From positions 558,001 to 622,000 of the forward strand of contig NC_039519.1 of the NCBI RefSeq assembly GCF_003672135.1: 64,000 nucleotides of DNA, given 5' to 3'. Shown one piece after another: positions 23,497 to 34,330 of this stretch; positions within the stretch are counted from its first letter, which is position 1; every line of letters begins with the position of its first letter. The notes beneath the pieces were generated by a model. That model had not been told where the DNA came from. It saw nothing but the letters and a program-made list of their open reading frames with translations, and searched no databases. Position numbers and translations under genes: made by a program. Origin of the DNA: Ooceraea biroi (Eukaryota; Arthropoda; Insecta; Hymenoptera; Formicidae).

Positions 23497-23917
23497 TCTG
23501 ATAGTAATTGCTAGTTGACACGACGATTGAAATCTAACAGCTACTGTTGTGAAAGTAACAATCATACTGAATCGTTTCAACATAGTGAACATGAATGCAT
23601 GTGAATACACGTAACATAAACATCTTCGACCTTGCAAATTCTACACTATGTTCCGTTGTTACTTATCTCATATTTCTTTTCAATATTGGTTTATAATATT
23701 CATATTAATTAATCATTATGTATATATATACAGGGTGTCCCGGGTTTTAACCGACAAACCGCGGGAGCATATTCTACTAGTGGAAATAAGAAAAAATTCT
23801 TATATCGAGTTTGCTTAGAAATGCTTCATTACAAAGTTATAAACCAATATTGAAAAGAAATATGAGATAAGTAACAACGGATTTTTTCACAAAAATAAAA
23901 ATTATCTACGCAATGAT

Positions 23918-24185
23918 TTAGTGACGCATTTCAAAATGTTGTCCTTGCACATCGATACAAGCTAGACATCGACGTAGTACAGAATTTGTTACAGTACGAC
24001 ATTCCTGAAAATTTTGTTGCATCTCAGTGACTGAATTAGTAATTCGTTGCTTTAAATCTATCTGGTACTCTCCTGTTAGGAAATCTGCGTTGATACTCTC
24101 GTACGGCAGCTCGTGCATTTCCGTCACAGAATCCGTACACGAAATGAATATCGGTGTATTCCTCGTTTGAAAACACTTTTGGTAT
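23918..24185 (-). pseudogene. Deleted transposase (array unit 2)
   Basis: Same N-to-C fusion as unit 1, 689 bp further on. The start codon has become ATA (IPKVFSNEEY). It shares with unit 1 the CRTVTNS variant and the TCGTTTG variant before the N-terminus. Confidence 0.8.
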
Positions 24186-24606
24186 TCTGATAGTAATTGC
24201 TAGTTGACACGACGATTGAAATCTAACAGCTACTGTTGTGAAAGTAACAATCATACTGAATCGTTTCAACATAGTGAACATGAATGCATGTGAATACACG
24301 TAACATAAACATCTTCGACCTTCCAAATTCTACACTATGTTCCGTTGTTACTTATCTCATATTTCTTTTCAATATTGGTTTATAATATTCATATTAATTA
24401 ATCATTATGTATATATATACAGGGTGTCCGGGGTTTTAACCGACAAACCGCGGGAGCATATTCTACCAGTGGAAATAAGAAAAAATTCTTATATCGAGTT
24501 TGCTTAGGAATGCTTTATTACAAAGTTATAAACCAATATTGGAAAGAAATATGAGATAAGTAACAACGGATTTTTTCACAAAAATAAAAATTATCTACGC
24601 AATGAT

Positions 24607-24874
24607 TTAGTGACGCATTTCAAAATGTTGTCCTTGCGCATCGATACAAGCTAGACACCGACGTAGTACAGAATTTGTTATAGTACGACATTTCTGAAAA
24701 TTTTGTTGCATCTCAGTGACTGAATTAGTAATTCGTTGCTTTAAATCTATCTGGTACTCTCCTGTTAGGAAATCTGCGTTGATACTCTCGTACGGCAGCT
24801 CGTGCATTTCCGTCACAGAATCCGTACACGAAATGAATATCGGTGTATTCCTCGTTTGAAAACACTTTTGGTAT
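24607..24874 (-). pseudogene. Deleted transposase (array unit 3)
   Basis: Same fusion and lost ATG. It carries the CRTITNS variant shared with units 4 and 5 and a private change to CIDAQGQHF. Confidence 0.8.
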
Positions 24875-25295
24875 TCTGATAGTAATTGCTAGTTGACACG
24901 ACGATTGAAATCTAACAGCTACTGTTGTGAAAGTAACAATCATACTGAATCGTTTCAACATAGTGAACATGAATGCATGTGAATACACGTAACATAAACA
25001 TCTTCGACCTTCCAAATTCTACACTATGTTCCGTTGTTACTTATCTCATATTTCTTTTCAATATTGGTTTATAATATTCATATTAATTAATCATTATGTA
25101 TATATATACAGGGTGTCCGGGGTTTTAACCGACAAACCGCGGGAGCATATTCTACCAGTGGAAATAAGAAAAAATTCTTATATCGAGTTTGCTTAGGAAT
25201 GCTTTATTACAAAGTTATAAACCAATATTGAAAAGAAATATGAGATAAGTAACAACGGATTTTTTCACAAAAATAAAAATTATCTACGCAATGAT

Positions 25296-25563
25296 TTAGT
25301 GACGCATTTCAAAATGTTGTCCTTGCACATCGATACAAGCTAGACATCGACGTAGTACAGAATTTGTTATAGTACGACATTTCTGAAAATTTTGTTGCAT
25401 CTCAGTGACTGAATTAGTAATTCGTTGCTTTAAATCTATCTGGTACTCTCCTGTTAGGAAATCTACGTTGATACTCTCGTACGGCAGCTCGTGCATTTCC
25501 GTCACAGAATCCGTACACGAAATGAATATCGGTGTATTCCTCATTTGAAAACACTTTTGGTAT
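25296..25563 (-). pseudogene. Deleted transposase (array unit 4)
   Basis: Same fusion and lost ATG. It shares with unit 5 the change that turns FSNEEY upstream sequence into a methionine codon in the second frame (TCATTTG), which lengthens that frame but has no functional meaning. Confidence 0.8.
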
Positions 25564-25984
25564 TCTGATAGTAATTGCTAGTTGACACGACGATTGAAAT
25601 CTAACAGCTACTGTTGTGAAAGTAACAATCATACTGAATCGTTTCAACATAGTGAACATGAATGCATGTGAATACACGTAACATAAACATCTTCGACCTT
25701 CCAAATTCTACACTATGTTCCGTTGTTACTTATCTCATATTTCTTTTCAATATTGGTTTATAATATTCATATTAATTAATCATTATGTATATATATACAG
25801 GGTGTCCGGGGTTTTAACCGACAAACCGCGGGAGCATATTCTACTAGTGGAAATAAGAAAAAATTCTTATATCGAGTTTGCTTAGAAATGCTTCATTACA
25901 AAGTTATAAACCAATATTGAAAAGAAATATGAGATAAGTAACAACGGATTTTTTCACAAAAATAAAAATTATCTACGCAATGAT

Positions 25985-26252
25985 TTAGTGACGCATTTCA
26001 AAATGTTGTCCTTGCACATCGATACAAGCTAGACACCGACGTAGTACAGAATTTGTTATAGTACGACATTTCTGAAAATTTTGTTGCATCTCAGTGACTG
26101 AATTAGTAATTCGTTGCTTTAAATCTATCTGGTACTCTCCTGTTAGGAAATCTACGTTGATACTCTCGTACGGCAGCTCGTGCATTTCCGTCACAGAATC
26201 CGTACACGAAATGAATATCGGTGTATTCCTCATTTGAAAACACTTTTGGTAT
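25985..26252 (-). pseudogene. Deleted transposase (array unit 5, before the complete right end)
   Basis: Same fusion and lost ATG. The body matches unit 4, but the first 120 bp of the unit matches unit 2, so it is a recombinant. This unit alone continues into the full right inverted terminus. Confidence 0.8.
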
Positions 26253-26560
26253 TCTGATAGTAATTGCTAGTTGACACGACGATTGAAATCTAACAGCTAC
26301 TGTTGTGAAAGTAACAATCGTACTGAATCGTTTCAACATAGTGAACATGAATGCATGTGAATACACGTAACACAAACATCTTCGACCTTGCAAATTCTAC
26401 ACTATGTTCCGTTGTCACTTATCTCATATTTCTTTTCAATATTGGTTTATAACTTTGTAATAAAGCATTTCTAAGCAAACTCGATATAAGAATTTTTTCT
26501 TATTTCCACTGGTAGAATATGCTCCCGCGGTTTGTCGGTTAAAACTCGGGACACCCTGTA

Positions 26561-29036
26561 TAAGAGTTCTCTCATGTTTTCTTTTACTGAATGTTTGCGG
26601 CATGAATTTATATCGCGAGGGAATTAAAGCGATGGTTTTTTAGAAATTTTTTCTTCTTACCTTAATTTAAATTGATTAAAAAGATTCAATAATATTATGT
26701 TCTTATCCGACTTACGATCGACGAACTAATTAATCGAAGAAGCCAGATAATGAAGCCATCACTCAATTTGCATGCACGTGATTAATCGCGTCCCGCGCGG
26801 AACGAATTTAAAAATCATCAATTACTTAGTTGCCGTTAATTTAACGGATCTTTAAGACGTACGAAGTAAGAGCTCAATTGTTCCGAATTTGACCTTGGAT
26901 ACTGGATTGGCGATGCTGAGGATCGAAAGATCGGTACCGAGGACTAAATTGCGTATGAATGCGCGCATCGCGTAAATGCGCACCCTTCCAACCCCTAATG
27001 CCAATGACCTGCTCGCTTATAGGCACAAAGTCTTAGCTATATCCGACCGTCTGTATGTTGCCTATTCTTAGCACGAAGAGCTCCATATGCATACTATATC
27101 CATGTACCGTATGTAAACGTGTATACTCTTACGTGCGCAATGCGCGAAAATACATCGGCCGTGCAAAGAGCCAATAATTGATACAATGCGTGATTTCGTG
27201 ACATCGAGACGATGCAATGGCACGATTGATCAACCCTAAAATTCCGGCGAAGATCGACTTTTCAATCTTTTTTTCGATACATGAAAGATATAATTGAATG
27301 ATGAAAAACATTTCTGATCTCGGAGAGCTAGTTGGAGTACACAAAACAATTACATCAAATAATCGTCTTAAAACTATTAATAATAATAGTTTGAAGAATA
27401 AAAGTAATATAAAAAATACTGATATTCTGACAAAGAAATTATATGCAAAATCGTATAATTACCTCAAAGTTACAATCTGTTTAATTATATTTTCACCAAA
27501 TAATTTTTATGTTGATATGCATAAAATTAATACCTAATAATGAAAATTGTGTATTTCAGATTAATTATCTTTATAATTCTTTTTTTAATTAATCAGGTAG
27601 TTCTTTATAATTAATCAGATTAATTAAAGACAACCTTTTTATATGATATACTAATATGAAGAGAAGAAAACAGTACAAGGAACAATTTGTTTCTGCCAGG
27701 CCGCTTTAATTTATGTTTCGATAAATAAATTGAATATTTATAGCAACAGGTATTTCAGAGTATTGAAAGCTTAGTTGTTAAACCTCAACGCTGTAGAATT
27801 AAGTAGTTCTAAACATAGCGCAACGTCCCAATTTAGACAGAGATGCTTATTTTCTGCTGAAGTTTATTTCCTTATTTCTTATCTCATAAAGATATATAAA
27901 TTCGATTTTTGGAGTGAATAAATTGCGATGAAAAATCGACAGAACGTTGTATTTTTCTTTCGTTTTCTGCCGTTAGATAACGTATTTTCTATTCGTCAAC
28001 CTGTCGAGTTTCTAGAACTGATGGATAAATTTTAACGCCGCGTTGTTCACGTTTCCCGTTTCACAAGAATTGCGAAACATCACGAAATAGAGTCGGATGT
28101 TGCCGCGCATCATTACGCGCGTTACAATCGCGTTTCGCGGTTCATGAAAGACGCGGTCGTAAGTTACACAGGCAGCAGGAAGAGAACCGTCAGGGCCATT
28201 TGATAAGCAACCATGTTCATTATTGCACATTAGCCCAGTTATCGTCACGTCCTCTCTTTACCTCCTACTTCTGGCTCGCTATGTCTTTGCTACAGTCAGT
28301 GACGCGAACCGAATTCTATCGCCACGCTTGCTGCAAGTTAATTGGCACGTGTTATAACTGTAAAATATTTCCATCTAACTTGTGTCTAAAATATTTTACA
28401 TGTATTTTTCCACTATTTCAATATGTAACTGTTTAAAATACTATTTAAGTGTTTAAACGCGTTTCATAAAGATGTTCATATTAATGTCTTTTCTATATTG
28501 CAAGATCTTATTTCGGATCTTATCTAGGACGTTATTCAGTGTTTCTCCAAAATGTTACAATTTGATAAAAACTGGTTTTGGAATTAGTGGTATACAATTA
28601 TGTCTATTTGATGTTCTCTACAATGCTTATGAGACCGCGAGTCACGCGCGACGATGGCTCCCTCGGAGGTAAAAAAGGTCCGTTGGCCGTATATCTGCGC
28701 TGTGCCGGAAACCGCCTCGAATTAAAAAAGGAGACGTAACAAAGAGTCCTTTCTTCGCAGGTCGTCTCCCACTTTTCCTTCCAGAATCTCCATGAAAGCT
28801 GGAGCGCCGTTAGCGCTGTCTCTTCTCTCTCATAAATTTGTTTTTCGTGCTCACGGTTTACTTTCGCGTAAAGATAGATGTGTTACATAGGGTAATTTAG
28901 GAAAATAATAAGAATTAAAGTTCTTTAAGGACGGCTATTTTACACAAAAGTTGAAGTAGGTATTACGACAGGCAAAAGACAGCGAAATTGTCCGTAACCT
29001 GTGGTTCCCGATAGAGTACCTAAATTGTAGTATATA
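26561..29036. other. Unassigned non-coding stretch
   Basis: Mostly AT-rich (27540-27650 is nearly pure A/T with repeated AATTAATCAG), CpG-richer around 28020-28200. No gene, RNA or element termini recognised. Confidence 0.35.
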
Positions 29037-29038
29037 TA

Positions 29039-30326
29039 TTGGGTTGTTCGGAAAGTTATTTCGTTTTTTCAAGGAAAAATGAAAGGCGGTTTTTTCATAT
29101 TTAGAAAAAATTTTATTCAGTGATGTATTGGCCGTTTTGTTCCACTACCTTTCGCCATCTTTCTGGCCACTTTAAGATTCCACGCTCATAGAAGTCCTTC
29201 TCCTTATTGACAAAAAATTGAAGCAAGTGATTTTTGACGCCTTCATTTGAATCGAAGTTTACATTGTTCAAAGAATTTTGTAGAGACCGGAACAAATGGT
29301 AATCGGATGGTGCCAGATCAGGAGAGTATGGTGGGTGTGGTAGCACATCCCATCCAAGCTGTAAAAGCTTCTGGCGAGTGACCAAACTTGTGTGTAGTCT
29401 GGCATTGTCGTGATCGAATACGACACCTTTCCTATTCGCCAATTCTGGTCGCTTCTGCTTGATGGCAGCATCCAATTCATCCAGCTGACGACAATACACT
29501 TTCGAATCAATCGTCTGGTTGCTTGGTAGTAGCTCGAAAAATACGATTCCCTTCCAATCCCACCATACAGAAAGCATGATCTTCTTTTGATGAATATCTG
29601 CCTTGGATGTCGATTGAGCGGGTTCATCTTGCCTGGACCATGATCGTTTTCGCTTAACATTGTTGTAAACAATCCATTTTTCATCTCCAGTTATGATTCG
29701 CTTCAAAAATGGTTCATTTTCTTCACGTTTCAACAATGAATCGCAGATGGTAATGCGTCGAATCGAGTCAATTTCCTTTAAATTGTGTAGAACCCAAATA
29801 TCGAGCTTTGAAACGAATCCAAGGCGTTTCAAATGATCGTAAACGGTCGAATTCGATAAATTTAACTTTTCAGCAATTTCGCGTGTTGTTATGCGACGGT
29901 TTGCATCCACCAGAGCCTTTATTTTCTCGTCATTAGCTTTAATTCGCCGACCTGAACTTGGTGCGTCTTTCAAATCGAAATTTCCAGTACGAAATTTCGA
30001 AAACCAATTCTGACACTGACGTTCACTCAATACATCTTCTCCGTACACGGTACACAATTTTTTTCTCGCTTGCACTGCATTTTTACCCTTTCGGTAGTAA
30101 AAAAGCAAAATATTACGAAAATGCTCACTTTGATTTTCCATGTTTGATGCGATGCCAAAAAACAATTACTTGACAGATCGCAACACAATAAGATACTAAA
30201 TGACGTCTGAAATGTCAGTTGTCAAAATATAAAACGAATTTGCCGCTTAGAGTAAGGTTAAGTATCGAGGAACGCGACTAACGACATCGCTTTGTGAAAA
30301 ACGAAATTACTTTCCGAACAACCCAA
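29039..30326 (-). mobile_element. Mariner (family M4) with an uninterrupted transposase
   Basis: 1288 bp, TA on both sides (29037-29038, 30327-30328). The termini are inverted repeats of about 30 bp starting TTGGGTTGTTCGGAAAGT with one mismatch. The single gene is on the minus strand. Typical mariner size (about 1.3 kb) and layout; the most recently active-looking element in the window. Confidence 0.96.
29113..30141 (-). CDS. Mariner transposase, full-length open frame (342 aa)
   Basis: Cut-and-paste transposase. I chose MENQSEHFRN as the start because M2 and M3 begin there; the frame is open 8 codons further upstream (MFFGIASN). Residues 1-115 hold two helix-turn-helix motifs (ERQCQNWFSKFRTGNF; TTREIAEKLNLSNSTVYDHL). 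WVLHNL stands where WVPHNL is usual. The DD34D core is GDEKWIVYNN (Asp about 154), DHDNARLHTS (second Asp) and SPDLAPSDYHLF (third Asp, 34 residues on). Length fits the family. Unusual substitutions at conserved places (SGRR for SGRP, WVLH for WVPH, NARLH for NARPH) may impair it, although all three catalytic Asp residues are present. Confidence 0.95.
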   Translation of the reverse strand: MENQSEHFRNILLFYYRKGKNAVQARKKLCTVYGEDVLSERQCQNWFSKFRTGNFDLKDAPSSGRRIKANDEKIKALVDANRRITTREIAEKLNLSNSTVYDHLKRLGFVSKLDIWVLHNLKEIDSIRRITICDSLLKREENEPFLKRIITGDEKWIVYNNVKRKRSWSRQDEPAQSTSKADIHQKKIMLSVWWDWKGIVFFELLPSNQTIDSKVYCRQLDELDAAIKQKRPELANRKGVVFDHDNARLHTSLVTRQKLLQLGWDVLPHPPYSPDLAPSDYHLFRSLQNSLNNVNFDSNEGVKNHLLQFFVNKEKDFYERGILKWPERWRKVVEQNGQYITE

Positions 30327-30328
30327 TA

Positions 30329-30477
30329 ACATAATCAGAGAGGTGTGTGTGCATACGTGTGTATGTATGTGCGAGATTCACTTGCGCAAGAGACCTTTGA
30401 TTTCGATTAGCATAATCCGTGTGCAACCGCACACTCTTTATCGCGGTAGTAAAGCGGTTTTCAAACGTCATACTTGA
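30329..30477. repeat. Short GT-rich spacer
   Basis: Contains an interrupted GT microsatellite (about 30342-30372, GTGTGTGTGCATACGTGTGT). It separates the M4 mariner from the three-unit TTAA element. Confidence 0.6.
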
Positions 30478-30481
30478 TTAA

Positions 30482-32243
30482 GGGGGGAGCCTGCTTTAGA
30501 ACGTTGAAAATAAGGTATAATTTTACGAATTTTTTTTGGAGAAACTATACAGCGGATCATTACAAAACTTTGATGCATTTATTAGTACATGTTTAAAGAT
30601 AAAAAAATTATTTTTTTATTTGAATATATCGCCTGTAGAGGTCGTCCTGGAGGCATTGTAAATTGGTGAGCATTCTCCTGCCTCCAAATTTCATCCAAAC
30701 TGAAAAATTGAAATATTTTCTCGTTATTTATGAATTCCCATCGTCGATGAACCTTTAATATTCATAAAAACATTAAGTTAAACAATTATTTTTGCATGAA
30801 AAAGTTCAAAACCTTTGCCTAAAAATCGTACTTTTGTGTTCTAAGTTCCACCATTTTGGCACTTTTCAACTTTTTTCTTCTCTCTTTGGTTCATCGACGA
30901 TGGGAATTCATAAATAACGAGAACATATTTCAATTTTTCAGTTTGGACGAAATTCGGAGGCAGGAGAATGCTCACCAATTTGCAATGCCGGCGACGCGGC
31001 TGCACTAAGATTTCTCCAGGACGACCTCTACAAGCGATATATTCAAATGAAAAAATAATTTTTTTTATCTTCAAACATGTACTAATAAATGCATAAAACT
31101 TTGATGCATTTATTAGTACATGTTTAAAGATAAAAAAATTATTTTTTTATTTGAATATATCGCCTGTAGAGGTCGTCCTGGAGGCATTGTAAATTGGTGA
31201 GCATTCTCCTGCCTCCAAATTTCATCCAAACTGAAAAATTGAAATATTTTCTCGTTATTTATGAACTCCCATCGTCGATGAACCTTTAATATTCATAAAA
31301 ACATTAAGTTAAACAATTACTTTTGCATGAAAAAGTTCAAAAACTTTGCCTAAAAATCGTACTTTTGTGTTCTAAGCTCCACCATTTTGGCACTTTTCAA
31401 CTTTTTTCTTCTCTCCTTGGTTCATCGACGATGGGAATTCATAAATAACGAGAACATATTTCAATTTTTCAGTTTGGACGAAATTTGGAGGCAGGAGAAT
31501 GCTCACCAATTTGCAATGCCGGCGACGCGGCTGCACTAAGATTTCTCCAGGACGACCTCTACAAGCGATATATTCAAATCAAAAATAATTTTTTTTATCC
31601 TCAAACATGTACTAATAAATGCATAAAACTTTGATACATTTATTAGTACATGTTTAAAGATAAAAAAATTATTTTTTTATTTGAATATATCGCCTGTAGA
31701 GGTCGTCCTGGAGGCATTGTAAATTGGTGAGCATTCTCCTGCCTCCAAATTTCATCCAAACTGAAAAATTGAAATATTTTCTCGTTATTTATGAATTCCC
31801 ATCGTCGATGAACCTTTAATATTCATAAAAACATTAAGTTAAACAATTATTTTTGCATGAAAAAGTTCAAAACCTTTGCCTAAAAATCGTACTTTTGTGT
31901 TCTAAGCTCCACCATTTTGGCACTTTTCAACTTTTTTCTTCTCTCTTTGGTTCATCGACGATGGGAATTCATAAATAACGAGAACATATTTCAATTTTTC
32001 AGTTTGGACGAAATTTGGAGGCAGGAGAATGCTCACCAATTTGCAATGCCGGCGACGCGGCTGCACTAAGATTTCTCCAGGACGACCTCTACAAGCGATA
32101 TATTCAAATCAAAAATAATTTTTTTTATCTTTAAACATGTACTAATAACTGCATCAAAGTTTTATAATGATCCGCTGTATAGTTTCTCCAAAAACAATTC
32201 GTAAAAATACCTTATTTTCAGCGTTCTAAAGCAGGTTCCCCCC
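30482..32243. mobile_element. TTAA-flanked foldback-like element, three palindromic units
   Basis: TTAA on both sides (30478-30481, 32244-32247). Ends are inverted GGGGGAGCCTGCTTTAGAAC as in the 16111 copy. It holds three units of about 530 bp starting at 30571, 31100 and 31630. The units run in the opposite direction to those at 16111: the asymmetric block (GGCTGCACTAAGAT) is in the right arm and the loop is reversed. No protein is encoded. Confidence 0.86.
30571..32160. repeat. Three tandem 530 bp quasi-palindromes
   Basis: Each unit goes from TTTGATGCATTTATTAGTAC through the arm (CGTCCTGGAGGCATTGTAAA), the loop (AATATTCATAAAAACATTAA and onward) and back through the complementary arm. The units differ from each other by only a few bases. 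Confidence 0.85.
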
Positions 32244-33289
32244 TTAAGTAACTATCAACAAGGGTATAGCGGTTTCTATAATTTTATACGCAAGCAATCT
32301 TGCAGTATAACGTATACTTGTATCATAATATGTAATTAATGTAGACACAGCAATGTATTACATAACGTAACACATATTTATAATACAACGACGTAGTGTA
32401 TGCATTCTGTATGAACACTACTAAAAATACATGTTTATTAGACGGTTTATTAATTTGCATTGCCATGGAAAAACATTTTTACATCTTTTACAATTTATAT
32501 AAAAAGTAATTGATGATTGTAAAACGCAACCATTTTCATAAAGTCAGTTTAATTAAAACCTTCACTTTGTAAAAAGAAAATTAAGAACGCTGCAGTTTAA
32601 CCGCGCCATTATATCTTGTAATTAATTTTCGCTAGGAACCCGCCAATTGCAACGCGTCAATTCAGAATATACTCCGCGCTAGTGTGCTCGATTAAACAGT
32701 CACGAAGACTCGCGAACGGTCGGATCTATATGCACACGTGGTTCCGCGTAGCGCGCGTGATGCTTCCAAGGTGGAAACGAGCCTCCTGCTCTTCATCCCC
32801 GTGACAGTCAATAAGGTACACGTGCCAAAAAGGGTTGTCGCGGGGGATGCCGGGAAACGCCACGTTTAATGAAAACAATCCTAGTTTATAATCCACAATA
32901 AGTCTCCTGGTGCCGCCCCTGTTGTCGCCAAATTCTCTCACCTCGATCCGGAGCGAGAGGGGGACCGAGGAGGAGTCACCACGACTCCTAGAAGTGAATT
33001 GGCGGATACGTTCCATGAGATGACGTGAGTCGAGAGGATGGGTTAACGCGTGCGCTCCGGAAAGGGTTGAAGAACCCGGTATACGCGCGGCGGAGGTGAG
33101 AGAGGGAGAAAGAGAGAAAGGAAGAGACGCGGCGAAGAAGGGTGGCGACGAGGAGAACGACTGTCACGCGAAATGAGGTGCACGGTGGTGAAGAGACGAG
33201 ACGGGGGCTGGCGGAAGGGCGCGAGCCCTTCTCGGGGACTATTAGCAGTTTAGCTTCTACAAAAGCCTTCTAATTGTACATGAAATTTG

Positions 33290-33400
33290 CTCAGAGAGAA
33301 AGAGAGAGAGGGAGAGAGGAAGAACAAGGAGACAGTATACCTTCTTGGCACGAGAAAGGGAGAAAGAGCAAGAAGGAGAAAGAATGTGTAAGAGAGGAAG
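33290..33400 (+). repeat. GA-rich purine tract
   Basis: Interrupted GA/GGA/GAAA simple sequence. It produces Arg/Glu-rich or Ser/Leu/Phe-rich spurious translations on the two strands. Confidence 0.7.
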
Positions 33401-34084
33401 GACGGGAAAGAGGACAGGGGGTATATACGTGTCGCCGTGTGCCCGGAAGGGTGGAGAAGCTGCCGGCGAAGGAGGAACGGAGCCAGTTCATTCCTCGGGC
33501 GTTTGTTAATTTGCCACGCGAGCACATTACGGCCGTTTGGTCGTCCCTGCAAACAGAAATGAGAAAAGTCGGGGGTGGTTTCGTAGCTTCATAGTAGATA
33601 TGGATGTCTCCCGGTGTCTTATTGTCAGCGCGATGAAGGGAGAATGTGGCAGGAGTCGATGAACTCCGGATCTTGCGGTGGGAGGAGGTTTGAAGCGTTG
33701 TTTGTTAATGCGAGAAGCCACATGGCTGACATTGTGAAATCAAGTGATATATTTATTAACATCAAGAAAATAACGAAACAAAATGGCTCTATGGTTCTAT
33801 TATTTAATAATTGTTTAATAATAAATATCGAAAAACACTGTCTTAATTACCATTGATTTGCTTTATCAACCTTTTGATCATCATACACAGACGTATTTTA
33901 GTTATTGATATTGAGCAAGATGTAAAACTCGTAGGTTTTTATTACATTAACATAAACTACTGAGTAGTCAGAGTATTACTTTTATAAATATATCGATCGT
34001 TATTAAAATACTCGCTTAGATTGGTAAGAATTTGTCGAGCGCGTTAAGTGAAAGAAAGGGCGCGCTCCGGATTCAGATTTTTCA

Positions 34085-34330
34085 TTAAGGAGACGTCGAC
34101 TCAGCTATCCGGTCACCCTCCCCACCAGGGGGTGCAGAGTAGAAGCCAGGCGATGGCACCAAGGGGGGATGGCCCCTGCACAGCCTCGCGGTATAATATG
34201 GTGGATTAATACGCGCAAAATCTGCCACCTAAAAGTTATTAATGACTATCGTGGCGCTGCCTCGCTCGGTGACGCGTCAAAGATTTTATAAAGGAGGGGT
34301 TCCAACCCTCTGGACCACCCGATGACGTAC
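34085..34330. other. GC-rich island of unknown role
   Basis: A compositional island between AT-rich flanks. It has short complementary pairs (CACCCTCCCC with GGGGGTG; GAGGGGTT with AACCCTC) and a TATAA at about 34191. Neither strand has a long open frame. It could be a structured RNA, a conserved regulatory element or an unrecognised repeat. Confidence 0.25.

Larger units (their letters stand above)
23042..26558 (-). mobile_element. Five-unit array of a deleted DUF4817-type transposon
   Basis: TA on both sides (23040-23041, 26559-26560). Units start with CAGGGTGT at 23042, 23731, 24420, 25109 and 25798: an exact 689 bp period, with the last unit 761 bp. Each has the full left inverted terminus, but only the last has the complete right terminus (about 142 bp, from 26417). 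In units 1-4 the right arm stops after about 36 bp (at GGTTTATA), followed by about 38 bp of AT-rich DNA and the next unit. All junctions are identical, so one event was amplified. Confidence 0.9.
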
